From assembly GCA_023230855.1 (NCBI GenBank), contig JALNWQ010000002.1, positions 1-64,000 of the forward strand: a stretch of DNA of 64,000 nucleotides, given 5' to 3'. The notes beneath the pieces are model-generated. The model did not search any database. It was not told the DNA's origin and saw only the letters and a list, made by a program, of their open reading frames with translations. The translations under genes were made by a program, and so were the position numbers. The stretch's first letter is position 1; each line of letters starts with the position of its first letter. Of the stretch, positions 1-7,448 are shown piece by piece. The stretch comes from Solirubrobacteraceae bacterium (GTDB taxonomy: Bacteria > Actinomycetota > Thermoleophilia > Solirubrobacterales > Solirubrobacteraceae).

Positions 1-67
1 ACGACGTGTTGGACAGGTTGCGATGCGCGTTGAACGCCTCGACGTTGGTGTTGATGCGCAGAGACAT
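1..67 (-). CDS. fliC: Flagellin, N-terminal fragment cut by the window edge
   Basis: The first 22 codons read MSLRINTNVEAFNAHRNLSN and on, the standard flagellin D0 start: the M-x-x-R-I-N-T-N motif followed by NAxRNL. Flagellin is the filament subunit exported by the flagellar type III system. The start is fixed by an AAGGAG ribosome binding site 7 nt upstream. The leader carries two hairpins with GGA loops and a sigma-28 promoter, described separately. The rest of the gene lies outside the window. Identity is nearly certain; copy number of flagellins in the genome cannot be judged. Confidence 0.93.
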   Translation of the reverse strand, partial: MSLRINTNVEAFNAHRNLSNTS

Positions 68-70
68 AGT

Positions 71-85
71 CGATCTCCTTGATCG
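71..85 (-). promoter_or_regulatory. Hairpin presenting the flagellin ribosome binding site in its loop (CsrA-type site 2)
   Basis: On the minus strand a perfect 5-bp stem CGATC/GATCG closes a loop AAGGA, which is the Shine-Dalgarno of the flagellin gene. GGA in a hairpin loop over the ribosome binding site is the hallmark of a CsrA repression site. The same element recurs at 550-564. The CsrA assignment is inference from structure and from the csrA gene at the right end of the window. Confidence 0.65.
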
Positions 86-104
86 GCCGTGATTGATGTC
101 ACCT

Positions 105-126
105 CGAACGACGTCCCTGTCGTTCG
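105..126 (-). promoter_or_regulatory. Upstream leader hairpin with AGGGAC loop (CsrA-type site 1)
   Basis: On the minus strand, CGAACGAC and GTCGTTCG form a perfect 8-bp stem around the loop AGGGAC. The core ACAGGGACGT fits the published CsrA consensus ACARGGAYGT with GGA in the loop. It lies within the predicted 5' leader (transcription start near 131), 20 nt upstream of site 2. Two GGA hairpins, one over the ribosome binding site, match the arrangement known for the Bacillus hag leader. Confidence 0.65.
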
Positions 127-137
127 TTGCGTCCCGG

Positions 138-164
138 TGATCGGCCGCGCCACCCGCGACTTGA
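138..164 (-). promoter_or_regulatory. Sigma-28 type promoter of flagellin
   Basis: Minus strand TCAAGT, 13 nt, GCCGATCA. This matches the FliA/WhiG consensus TAAAGT-N13-GCCGATAA in both boxes and in spacing. Transcription should start near position 131, giving a leader of about 64 nt that contains both GGA hairpins. Confidence 0.75.
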
Positions 165-357
165 GGACGGGTTCGTCGCGTGGGCCGGTGGGCCGCGTCG
201 AGGACCGGGCGCGCCGGCCGGATCCGGCCACCGGACACGGGGCCCGCAACGACGACGCCCCCCGGTCCCGAGGGATCCGAGGGGCGAAGGCCGGCGGTGG
301 CGCCGCCGTCATCGAGCGCCACCGCGGGGTCGCTCCCACCACGAAGCGGACCCGTCC
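165..357. other. Spacer between the flagellin promoter and the upstream hairpins
   Basis: No gene is supported here. The open frames crossing it are GC-driven and lack ribosome binding sites. It separates the flagellin promoter from the tandem hairpins at 358-443, so the whole gap between the flagellin start and the 30-codon ORF (68-452) is leader, promoter, spacer and hairpins. Confidence 0.5.
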
Positions 358-407
358 CGCGAACAGGGCGGACGGTCGGCCGTCACGACGACCGTCCGCC
401 GTTCGCG
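358..407 (-). terminator. Long GC-rich hairpin, second terminator-like structure
   Basis: Arms 367-378 and 389-400 are a perfect 12-bp inverted repeat (GGCGGACGGTCG). After a 2-nt bulge the stem continues for 7 bp (358-364 with 401-407). There is no U tract, which is usual for high-GC actinobacteria. It lies downstream of the 30-codon ORF and upstream of the flagellin promoter, so it could insulate the two units. Confidence 0.6.
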
Positions 408-419
408 GAAGTCTTGGCA

Positions 420-443
420 GGCGACCCGGAGGACCGGGTCGCC
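420..443 (-). terminator. Perfect 10-bp hairpin just after the 30-codon ORF
   Basis: GGCGACCCGG and CCGGGTCGCC pair perfectly around a 4-nt loop. The hairpin starts 9 nt beyond the stop codon of the small ORF at 453, the position expected of an intrinsic terminator. No U tract follows. Together with the hairpin at 358-407 it would end a transcript of about 190-250 nt. Confidence 0.6.
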
Positions 444-452
444 CGTGCGAGA

Positions 453-545
453 TCAGGCGACGCGCAGCGTGCGAGGGGCCGCGGCGGCCCGCGCGCCGGC
501 GGTGGCGCCGGGGGGCCCTGCGGTGTCGTGGTTGCGCAGAGACAT
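453..545 (-). CDS. Putative 30-residue peptide behind a duplicated flagellin leader
   Basis: The predicted peptide is 30 residues, starting MSLRNHDT and ending TLRVA. It has a perfect AAGGAG ribosome binding site and the same first four codons (ATGTCTCTGCGC) as flagellin. After these it diverges and becomes Ala/Pro/Gly-rich, with no flagellin coiled coil. Upstream, the promoter, leader and GGA hairpin are copies of those of flagellin. Downstream are two strong hairpins. It may be a real small protein, a degraded flagellin copy, or merely the body of a regulatory RNA. No family is recognised. Confidence 0.45.
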   Translation of the reverse strand: MSLRNHDTAGPPGATAGARAAAAPRTLRVA

Positions 546-549
546 GCGT

Positions 550-564
550 CGATCTCCTTGATCG
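550..564 (-). promoter_or_regulatory. Second copy of the ribosome-binding-site hairpin with AAGGA loop
   Basis: Identical on the minus strand to the element at 71-85: stem CGATC/GATCG, loop AAGGA, just upstream of the start codon at 545. Identity with the flagellin leader extends on both sides. It would present the same CsrA-type site. Confidence 0.6.
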
Positions 565-586
565 GCCGTGATTGCTGTCACCCGGG

Positions 587-600
587 CGACGTCCGTGTCG
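587..600 (-). promoter_or_regulatory. Second copy of the upstream GGA hairpin, shorter stem
   Basis: Minus strand CGAC, loop ACGGAC, GTCG. It occupies the same place as the 8-bp hairpin at 105-126. The stem has decayed to 4 bp but GGA stays in the loop. Retention of the loop motif while stem bases changed is what selection for an RNA-binding site would give, although the stem is weak. Confidence 0.4.
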
Positions 601-615
601 ACCGTTGCGGTCCGG

Positions 616-642
616 TCATCGGCGGCGGCGGCGGGGACTTGA
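616..642 (-). promoter_or_regulatory. Sigma-28 type promoter of the 30-codon transcript
   Basis: Minus strand TCAAGT, 13 nt, GCCGATGA. It is a duplicate of the flagellin promoter with the same spacing. Predicted transcription start is near 609. Confidence 0.7.
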
Positions 643-687
643 GCGCTCCCCCGGTCGCCGGCGCGCCGGCACGGGTCGACGGTCGCG

Positions 688-1008
688 TCACGCACCGGCG
701 GGCTCCTCCTCCGCGTCGGCCTCGCGCTCGGCGCGCAACGCGCTGACCTCGGCGCGGACGACCGCTCGCCCGATCTGGACGGCCGCCGCCCAGACGACGA
801 GCCAGCCGACGACGCCGGCGGCGAGCGCCCGCACGCCGACCTCGAACGGCTCGATCCGGGCGCCGAGCGACGCCGCGCCGACGAGGAGGAACGCCAGCAG
901 CGCGCCCCAGGCGGTGGCGTGCCGGACGTGGGCGGCCATCCGCGGGTGCGCGGACACCGAGATGCCCGGGCGCCCGACCCGGCCGGCCGGTCGTGGACGG
1001 CGGCTCAC
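688..1008 (-). CDS. Small membrane protein co-translated with flhF
   Basis: The product is 106 residues with two hydrophobic helices (about 32-50 and 61-80) and a charged, Glu/Arg-rich C-terminal tail. Its GTG start overlaps the flhF stop codon in a GTGA, so it is almost certainly translated as the last gene of the fliO-to-flhF operon. I recognise no family. The place after flhF is often taken by the MinD-like ATPase FlhG, but this is not FlhG. A role near the flagellar pole or export gate is only suggested by context. Confidence 0.75.
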   Translation of the reverse strand: MSRRPRPAGRVGRPGISVSAHPRMAAHVRHATAWGALLAFLLVGAASLGARIEPFEVGVRALAAGVVGWLVVWAAAVQIGRAVVRAEVSALRAEREADAEEEPAGA

Positions 1009-2504
1009 GGGAGCACCATCCGGGCGACGCGGCCGGGCTCGGCGATGGTGATCGCGTCATCGCTCGCGAGGTACGACAGCGGCAGGTCCTGGGTCATCGC
1101 CTGGCCGATCGGCCCGCCGGGTCGTTGCGCGACGTCGACGCGGGTGAGCGCGAGCGCGTCGGGATCCAGCGGCTCGAGCGCCGCCAGGACGTCCGCCACC
1201 GCCGGGCCGGTCGACCCCGCGGGCACCGCGACGTGGACCTCGTCGACCCCGGCCGCCTCGAGCCGGTCGGCGAGCGCCGCGATCGCGTCCCGGTCGCCCG
1301 GGTCCGCGACGGGCGCGTCGACGAGCACGACGTCGTGGCCCGCGTCCCGCAGCGCCGCGTCGACCGCGTCGGCGTCGTCGGTGCCGAGCAGGTCGACCGC
1401 CGGACCGGCCGCGAGCCGCCGTCGCAGCCCACCGGCGTCGCCGGCGCCGATGACGAGCACCTGTCGACCGGCGGTGGCGTACGCCTCGGCGAGCAACGCC
1501 ACGACGGTCGCGCGGTCGCTGTCGGGGCCACCGGCGATCGCGACCCGGGTGACGTCGGCGCGCCGGTCCAGGGCCCGCAGGCGGCGGGCGACCGTCGCCC
1601 GGACCGCCCGGTCGACGCGTCGCGCCGGGTCGAGCGGCACGCCGTGGCGCAGGGCCTCGGTGACGACGTCGCGGGCGAGCGCCGGCGCGAGTCCGCGGGC
1701 GACGAGCCCGTACTCGACGACGTCGGCGTCGACGGTGCCCCGGACGTCGCGTCCGGCCGCCGGTCGGACCGGGACGCCGGACGCCACGGCCGATCCCGCG
1801 CCGGCGATGGCGACCCGGGGCCCCGCGTCGGTCGCGGCGTCGGTCGGGCGGGTCGTGCGGGTCACCCGCGGCTCGACGTCGACGGCGAGCTCGACCGGGA
1901 CGAAGTCGTCGACGTCGCGCGCGGGCGCGGCCTGTCGGGAGGGCGTGGCATCCGGCGTCGCGAGCGGGTCGGGGGTCGCGCCGTGCGTCGTCGCGGCGAG
2001 CGGGTCCGGTCCCACGCCCGCGGGGTCGCGGTCGACGGCCGGGGTCGGACGGGACGCGGGGTCGATCGTCCCTCCCCGCCCGTAGGTGCCGGTCGGCGAG
2101 GCGGGACCGGTGGGCGCGGTGGAGCCGGTGGGCGCGGGAGCGCGCGGGAGGAGGCCGCCGGTCGGGGCGCCGTCGCCGCGGCCGGTCGACGCGCCGCCGG
2201 CGGGCGGGAGCGCGGTCCGCGCGCCGCCGCGGCCGCGGGCGTCGTCGAGGTGCTGCAGGAACGAGCTCCCGTCGAGGAGCGGCGGGAGCGCCGGCTCGTC
2301 GTCGACGGCGTCGAGGCCCCGGGCGGACGCTCCCGGGACCGCCTCGACCTCGACGTAGCGTTGCTGGAAGAACCCGCCGACGCCGCCGGCGAGGCCCTCG
2401 CGGCGGCGCAGGACGACGGCGTCCTCCCCCAGCTCCTCGCGGATGCGCGGCAGGATCTCCTCGAGGCTGCGGCCGCGGTAGGTGCGGACGGGTCCGGCGG
2501 TCAT
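1005..2504 (-). CDS. flhF: FlhF-like protein with a degenerate GTPase domain
   Basis: FlhF is an SRP-family GTPase that helps place flagella. The N-terminus (RTYRGRSLEEIL, REELGEDAVVLRRR) is the FlhF N-terminal motif, and the C-terminal third aligns with the G domain by order and length. The nucleotide-binding motifs are lost: the P-loop reads AGGPDSDRATV with no GKT, the DTAGR motif reads DAPVA, and TKLD reads TRVD. A long Pro/Thr/Asp-rich linker joins the two parts. The start at 2504 (499 residues) follows GAGGAGGAG by 5 nt and is preferred to an ATG at 2552 that overlaps the flhA stop. It overlaps the next gene by GTGA. Confidence 0.8.
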   Translation of the reverse strand: MTAGPVRTYRGRSLEEILPRIREELGEDAVVLRRREGLAGGVGGFFQQRYVEVEAVPGASARGLDAVDDEPALPPLLDGSSFLQHLDDARGRGGARTALPPAGGASTGRGDGAPTGGLLPRAPAPTGSTAPTGPASPTGTYGRGGTIDPASRPTPAVDRDPAGVGPDPLAATTHGATPDPLATPDATPSRQAAPARDVDDFVPVELAVDVEPRVTRTTRPTDAATDAGPRVAIAGAGSAVASGVPVRPAAGRDVRGTVDADVVEYGLVARGLAPALARDVVTEALRHGVPLDPARRVDRAVRATVARRLRALDRRADVTRVAIAGGPDSDRATVVALLAEAYATAGRQVLVIGAGDAGGLRRRLAAGPAVDLLGTDDADAVDAALRDAGHDVVLVDAPVADPGDRDAIAALADRLEAAGVDEVHVAVPAGSTGPAVADVLAALEPLDPDALALTRVDVAQRPGGPIGQAMTQDLPLSYLASDDAITIAEPGRVARMVLP

Positions 2505-2548
2505 CGGCTCCTCCTCGAGCACGGTCGTTGACGGGTGGGCGTGGTGGT

Positions 2549-4648
2549 TCATCGATCGATCACTCCGACGGTCTCGACGTTGATCCCCGGCCCGATCTCG
2601 TTGTACGAGCAGACGGCGAGCTGGGGCATGGTCTGCTCGACGAGGCGCCTCAGGTGACGGCGGACGCGGGTCGAGCAGAGCAGGACGGGATGCAGGCCGC
2701 GGCGCGCGGCCTCCTCGGTCTGGCCGCGCAGCGCGTCGACGAGCGCGTGCGCGCGGGTCGGGTCGAGCGCGAGGACGTCGCCCTCGGGCGTCTGGACGAT
2801 CGCGCCGGCGACCTCCTGCTCCAGGCCCGGGTCCAGGGCGAGGGCGGGCAGGCGCTGGTCGGCGTCGACGTGCGGGGCCATGATCTGGCGGGCGAGCGCC
2901 TGGCGGGCGTACTCGGCGAGCATCTCGGGGTCGCGGGTGAGCCGCGCCCGGTCACCGATCGCCTCGACGATCGTGCCGAGGTCGCGGATCGACACGCCCT
3001 CGGCGAGGAGCCGCTGGAGCACGCGCTGGAGCTCGCCGAGGGTCAGGGTCTCTCCCACGACCTCTTCGACGGCAGCCGCGTTCGTCTCCTTGAGCCCCTC
3101 CACCAGATCGCGGACGTCCTGTCGGGTGAGGATCTCGTCGGCGTGCTGACGGATCTGCTCGGTGAGGTGGGTGACGACGACCGACTCGCCGTCGACGACG
3201 GTGAACCCGAGCGCCTCGGCCTCGGGCCGGTCGGCCTCGGCCACCCACGTGGCGGGCAGCCCGAACGCGGGCTCGACGGTCGGCATCCCGGCGACCTGGC
3301 CGACCGCGTCGCCGGGGTCCATCGCCAGCAGGTGCCCGGGCAGCAGGCGGCCCTTGGCGACCTGGGATCCGCGCACGCGGATGATGTACTCGTGGGCGTC
3401 CATCCCCGGCTCGTCGTGGACGCGCACCGGCGGCACGACGAGCCCGAGCTCGCCGGCGAGCTGCCGGCGGACCGCCGACACGCGGGCGAGCAGCGACCCG
3501 CCGTTGCGCTCGTCGACGAGTGGCACCAGGCCGTAGCCGATCGCGAGCTCCAGGCGGTCGACGGGACGGGCCTCGGTGGCGGGGTCGGCGCCGGCGCCGA
3601 GCGCGGGCGGGGCCTGCGCGGCCTCGAGCTCGAGCCGCTCCGCCTCGGCCTCCTCGTCCTGCGCCTGCTTGCGCAGCATGATCCCGACGGCGAGCAGGCC
3701 GCCGCCGACGAGCAGGAACGGCAGCTTCGGCAGGCCCGGGACGAGCCCGAACAGGATGATCATGCCGCCGGCGACGAGCGGGGCCTTGCGCTGGCGCAGG
3801 ATCTGCGACGCGATGTCCGACCCGAGGTCGCCCTCGGACGCCGCACGGGTGACGATGATGCCGGTGGCGACCGCGATGAGCAGCGCCGGGATCTGGGCGG
3901 CGAGGCCGTCGCCGATGGTGAGGAGCGAGAAGTGGTGCGCGGCGTCGCCGAAGCTCATGCCCTGCATGAGGACGCCGATCGCCAGGCCGCCCAGCAGGTT
4001 GATGAGCGTGATGAGGACCGCGGCGATCGCGTCGCCCTTGACGAACTTCGACGCACCGTCCATCGCGCCGTAGAAGTCGGCCTCGTCGGACACCTCGGCG
4101 CGGCGGCGGCGGGCCTCCTCGTCGCTGATCTGGCCGGCGTTGAGGTCGGCGTCGATCGCCATCTGCTTGCCGGGCATCGCGTCGAGGGTGAACCGGGCGG
4201 CGACCTCGGCGACGCGGCCGGCGCCGTTCGTCACGACGACGAACTGGATGACGACGAGGATGAGGAAGACGACGAGGCCGACGACGAGGTTGCCGGCGAT
4301 GACGAACTCGCCGAACGCGTGGACGACCTGGCCGGCGTCCTCGCCCGACAGGATCAGTCGGGTGACCGACACGTTGATCGCCAGCCGGAAGATCGTGGCG
4401 ATGAGCAGCAGGCTCGGGAACACCGACAGGTCCAGCGCCTTGCCGAGGTAGAGCGTCGCCACGACGATCGCGATCGCCATCGCGATGTTCAGCGTGATGA
4501 GCATGTCCAGCAGCAGCGGCGGCAGCGGGATGATGAGCATCCCGACGACGACGACGATCCCGACCGCGGCGAGCAGGTCGGTGTGGCGCATGAGGGCGCC
4601 GAGCGGGCCGGACGGCCCCGCCTTGGTCGGTGACGTGGTGCTGCTCAT
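2549..4648 (-). CDS. flhA: Flagellar export gate protein FlhA
   Basis: The 699-residue product has the FlhA/LcrD layout. An N-terminal half of about eight membrane helices starts near residue 24 and contains LDMLITLNIA and LIATIFRLAINVSVTRLIL of the FHIPEP signature. A soluble C-terminal half forms the nonameric ring that docks chaperone-substrate complexes. Length is normal. It overlaps flhB by ATGA and is followed by flhF. Transcription should come from the sigma-28 promoter upstream of fliO. Confidence 0.97.
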   Translation of the reverse strand: MSSTTSPTKAGPSGPLGALMRHTDLLAAVGIVVVVGMLIIPLPPLLLDMLITLNIAMAIAIVVATLYLGKALDLSVFPSLLLIATIFRLAINVSVTRLILSGEDAGQVVHAFGEFVIAGNLVVGLVVFLILVVIQFVVVTNGAGRVAEVAARFTLDAMPGKQMAIDADLNAGQISDEEARRRRAEVSDEADFYGAMDGASKFVKGDAIAAVLITLINLLGGLAIGVLMQGMSFGDAAHHFSLLTIGDGLAAQIPALLIAVATGIIVTRAASEGDLGSDIASQILRQRKAPLVAGGMIILFGLVPGLPKLPFLLVGGGLLAVGIMLRKQAQDEEAEAERLELEAAQAPPALGAGADPATEARPVDRLELAIGYGLVPLVDERNGGSLLARVSAVRRQLAGELGLVVPPVRVHDEPGMDAHEYIIRVRGSQVAKGRLLPGHLLAMDPGDAVGQVAGMPTVEPAFGLPATWVAEADRPEAEALGFTVVDGESVVVTHLTEQIRQHADEILTRQDVRDLVEGLKETNAAAVEEVVGETLTLGELQRVLQRLLAEGVSIRDLGTIVEAIGDRARLTRDPEMLAEYARQALARQIMAPHVDADQRLPALALDPGLEQEVAGAIVQTPEGDVLALDPTRAHALVDALRGQTEEAARRGLHPVLLCSTRVRRHLRRLVEQTMPQLAVCSYNEIGPGINVETVGVIDR

Positions 4649-5721
4649 GCCAGTCGGGCCCTTCGACGACGATCGACGCGGTAGACGAACGCCAGCACCT
4701 CGGCGACCGCCTGGAAGAGTTCCTCGGGAATCGCGTGGCCCACCTCGACCTGCCGGTGCAGGGCGCGGGCCAGCGGCTTGTTCTCCACGATCTGGACGTC
4801 GTGCTCGCGGGCGATCGCCCGGATCCGCAGGGCGATGAGGTCCTGCCCCTTGGCGACGACGGTCGGCGCGGACTTCTCCGGGTCGTACGCGAGCGCGACG
4901 GCGAAGTGCGTCGGGTTGGTGACGACGACGTCGGCCTGCGGGATCGCGGCCATCATCCGGTTGCGCGACGACTCCGCGGCGCGCTGGCGCTGCTGCTGCT
5001 TGACCTCGGACGGCAGCTCCTGCTGGCGGAACTCGCGGCGCACGTCCGACAGGCTCATCTTCATCTGCTTGCGGTGCCGGTGACGCTGCCAGCCGACGTC
5101 GAACGCGCCGATGACGAGGTAGACGACCGCGGCGTTGCGGGCGATCGTCATCGCGTTGCGCCCGAGCTCGTTGGCGAACTGCGCCGGGCTGATCCCGGTG
5201 AGCGCCGCGACCTCGTCGATGCGGGGCAGCAGCACCGCGGCGACGACGCCACCGACGACGAGCATCTTCGCCAGCGACTTGACGCCCTCGACGATCGAGT
5301 TCATCCCGAAGACGTTCTTCGCGCCCTTGATCGGGTCGAGCTTCTTGAAGTCCGGGATCAGCGCCTTCGGCGACGGCTTCATCCCGACCTGGGCGAGGTT
5401 GACGACGACCGCCGCGATGACGACGCCGACGGCGAGCGGGGCGAGGATCGAGAAGACCTGCTGGGCGGTGGCGGCGCCGAGGCCCGCGACGCCCTCGGGC
5501 CGCACGACGTCGTCGGCGTGCGCGGTGAGCAGCAGCCCGTTGCGCATCCCCTCCTGCATGTCGGCCCAGATCCGCGGGAACGTCGCCCCGAGGACGAGCG
5601 TGCCGACGAGCAGGACGACGGCGCCGTTGAGGTCGGTCGAGCGGGCGACCTGGCCCTTCTCGCGCGCCTCCTGCTTGCGCTTGGGGGTCGCCTCCTCGGT
5701 CTTGTCGCCGGAGTCCGACAT
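4645..5721 (-). CDS. flhB: Flagellar export switch protein FlhB
   Basis: The product has 358 residues. The N-terminus (DKTEEATPKRKQEAREKGQVARS) is the diagnostic FlhB/YscU start, followed by four membrane helices and a cytoplasmic domain. The autocleavage motif NPTH sits near residue 267 (VVVTNPTHFAVAL). FlhB switches export from rod and hook to filament substrates. The start at MSDSGDKTEE is chosen because it overlaps the fliR stop (TGATG); a longer frame to 5787 would run into fliR. Confidence 0.96.
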   Translation of the reverse strand: MSDSGDKTEEATPKRKQEAREKGQVARSTDLNGAVVLLVGTLVLGATFPRIWADMQEGMRNGLLLTAHADDVVRPEGVAGLGAATAQQVFSILAPLAVGVVIAAVVVNLAQVGMKPSPKALIPDFKKLDPIKGAKNVFGMNSIVEGVKSLAKMLVVGGVVAAVLLPRIDEVAALTGISPAQFANELGRNAMTIARNAAVVYLVIGAFDVGWQRHRHRKQMKMSLSDVRREFRQQELPSEVKQQQRQRAAESSRNRMMAAIPQADVVVTNPTHFAVALAYDPEKSAPTVVAKGQDLIALRIRAIAREHDVQIVENKPLARALHRQVEVGHAIPEELFQAVAEVLAFVYRVDRRRRARLA

Positions 5722-6509
5722 CAGCCGGCCACCCTCAGCGTCCGTAGGGCCTGGGCGACGCTCGGCGCCAGCCGGTCGGCGAACCACCCGGCCGCGAACG
5801 GCAGCGTGATCGCGACGAACAGCAGGCCGACGATGACCTTCGTCGGGAACCCGACCGCGAAGACGTTCATCTGCGGCACGACGCGCGAGACCATCCCGAA
5901 CGCGGCGTCGGTGAGCAGCAGGGTGAGCAGCACCGGGGCGCCGACCATGATCGCGGCGACGAGCACGTCGCTGAACGCGCGCACGACGCCCATGACCATC
6001 GGCTGCAGCTGCGGGAACGCGTCGACCGGCACGAGGTCGAACGTGCGGGCGAGTCCCTGGATGATCACCGCGTCACCACCGATGACGACGAGGATCGCCA
6101 CCCCGAACAGGGCGTACACCTGACCGAGGATCGCGCCCTGGTGCCCGGTGAGCGGGTCGACGAGCGCCCCGAACGCGAACCCGATCTGCAGGTCGAGGAG
6201 GCTGCCGGCGGCCTGCAGGCCCGCGAGCAGCGCGGCGAGCACGTACGCGAACGCCGTGCCGATGAGGATCTCCTTGACGAGCAGCTCGAAGTACGCCACC
6301 GCATCGGTCGGCACGTCGACGCCGCGCAGCGCGATCGGGGCGATGCCGACGGTGAGCCCGACGGCGATCGTGCCCCGCACGCGGCGGGGGATGATCTTCG
6401 ACGAGAACAGCGGGGCCAGGAGGAAGAGCGGGCTGATCCTCGCGAGCACGAGGAGGAACCCGGCGACCTGGACGCCGATCGCCTGCTGGACGAGGGCGTC
6501 CGGCGTCAT
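5721..6509 (-). CDS. fliR: Flagellar export gate protein FliR
   Basis: The 262-residue product is almost entirely membrane helices. Conserved features include FLLVLARISPLFLLAPLF near the N-terminus and RVRGTIAVGLT. FliR joins FliP and FliQ in the export gate. The start at 6509 overlaps the fliQ stop codon (ATGA). Its stop overlaps the flhB start. Confidence 0.95.
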   Translation of the reverse strand: MTPDALVQQAIGVQVAGFLLVLARISPLFLLAPLFSSKIIPRRVRGTIAVGLTVGIAPIALRGVDVPTDAVAYFELLVKEILIGTAFAYVLAALLAGLQAAGSLLDLQIGFAFGALVDPLTGHQGAILGQVYALFGVAILVVIGGDAVIIQGLARTFDLVPVDAFPQLQPMVMGVVRAFSDVLVAAIMVGAPVLLTLLLTDAAFGMVSRVVPQMNVFAVGFPTKVIVGLLFVAITLPFAAGWFADRLAPSVAQALRTLRVAG

Positions 6510-6781
6510 CGCGTGCCGATGTGGGTCGGGATCGACGCCCACAGGTCGTGGGCCCAGCTCACGATCTGGCCGAGCATCCACGGACCGGCGATGAGCAGCA
6601 CCAGGGCCGACACCGCGAGCTTGGGGATGAACTGGAGGCTCTGCTCCTGGATCTGGGTGACGGCCTGGAAGATCGACACGAGGACCCCGACGAGCAGGCC
6701 GGCGACGAGCATCGGAGCGGCGACCTTGATCGCGAGCTCCATCGCCGACGTCGTGATCGAGACGGCGGTGTCCTGGTTCAT
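6506..6781 (-). CDS. fliQ: Flagellar export gate protein FliQ
   Basis: At 91 residues it has the normal FliQ size, with two membrane helices (about 15-37 and 52-72) and the conserved VSIFQAVTQIQEQSLQFIPK stretch between them. It is the helical-hairpin subunit of the FliPQR gate. The stop overlaps fliR; 28 nt separate it from fliP. Confidence 0.95.
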   Translation of the reverse strand: MNQDTAVSITTSAMELAIKVAAPMLVAGLLVGVLVSIFQAVTQIQEQSLQFIPKLAVSALVLLIAGPWMLGQIVSWAHDLWASIPTHIGTR

Positions 6782-6809
6782 CGTCCGCCTCCCTCTGCGC
6801 GCACGGGGC

Positions 6810-7448
6810 TCATGCGCCGAACGACTGGACGAGGGATCTGGTGATGAGCGCCCACCCGTCCACCAGCACGAACAGCAGGATCTTGAACGGCAGGCTGACG
6901 AAGACCGGTGGCAGCATGATCATGCCGAGGCTCATCAACGTCGCTGACACGACGAGGTCGATGATGAGGAACGGCAGGAAGATGAGGAACCCGATCTGGA
7001 ACGCCGTCTTCAGCTCGCTGATGATGAACGCGGGGATGAGCACCCGGGTGGGGATGTCGGCGCGCGTCTCGGGCGCGTCGATCTTCGCGAGCTTCACGAA
7101 CAGCCGCAGGTCGCTCGTGCGGGTCTGCTTGAACATGAACTCGCGCATCGGCGCCTCGCCGCGGGTGTACGCCTCGGCGGTCGTGATCTCGCCGGCGATC
7201 GCGGGCTGGATGGCCTCCTTGCGAACCGTGTCGAACGTCGGTCCCATGACGAACAGGGTGAGGAAGAGCGCCATCCCCACCAGCACCTGGTTGGGCGGCG
7301 TGGTCTGGGTGCCGAGGCCGGCCCGGACGAACCCCAGGACGATGAGGATGCGGGTGAACCCGGTGACGCAGAAGAGCAGCGCCGGGATGAGCGACAGCGA
7401 CCCGACGAGCAGGAGCAGCTGGATCGCGTTGCCGCCGTCGAGGGTCAC
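6810..7448 (-). CDS. fliP: Flagellar export gate protein FliP
   Basis: The product has 212 residues. Recognition is from SLIPALLFCVTGFTRILIVL, TQTTPPNQVLVGMALFLT, and a C-terminal FKILLFVLVDGW. It has four membrane helices. A GTG start overlaps the fliO stop in GTGA and leaves only nine residues before the first helix, so the cleavable signal peptide of enteric FliP is absent, as in other Gram-positives. A longer frame extending to 8243 is out of phase with fliO and is not used. Confidence 0.95.
   Translation of the reverse strand: MTLDGGNAIQLLLLVGSLSLIPALLFCVTGFTRILIVLGFVRAGLGTQTTPPNQVLVGMALFLTLFVMGPTFDTVRKEAIQPAIAGEITTAEAYTRGEAPMREFMFKQTRTSDLRLFVKLAKIDAPETRADIPTRVLIPAFIISELKTAFQIGFLIFLPFLIIDLVVSATLMSLGMIMLPPVFVSLPFKILLFVLVDGWALITRSLVQSFGA

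Noticed and set aside
80..87. GCCGATCA next to the flagellin ribosome binding site, resembling a sigma-28 -10 box
   Set aside because: No -35 box at N13 (CGAGGT there), and it lies inside the leader of the real promoter at 138-164.
2528..4633. A 701-codon plus-strand frame opposite flhA
   Set aside because: Antisense shadow caused by high GC; Arg/Asp/Glu/His-rich, no domain, and flhA on the other strand is unmistakable.
4778..5083. Plus-strand frames inside flhB as overlapping genes
   Set aside because: No ribosome binding site or domain; composition is that of an antisense frame.
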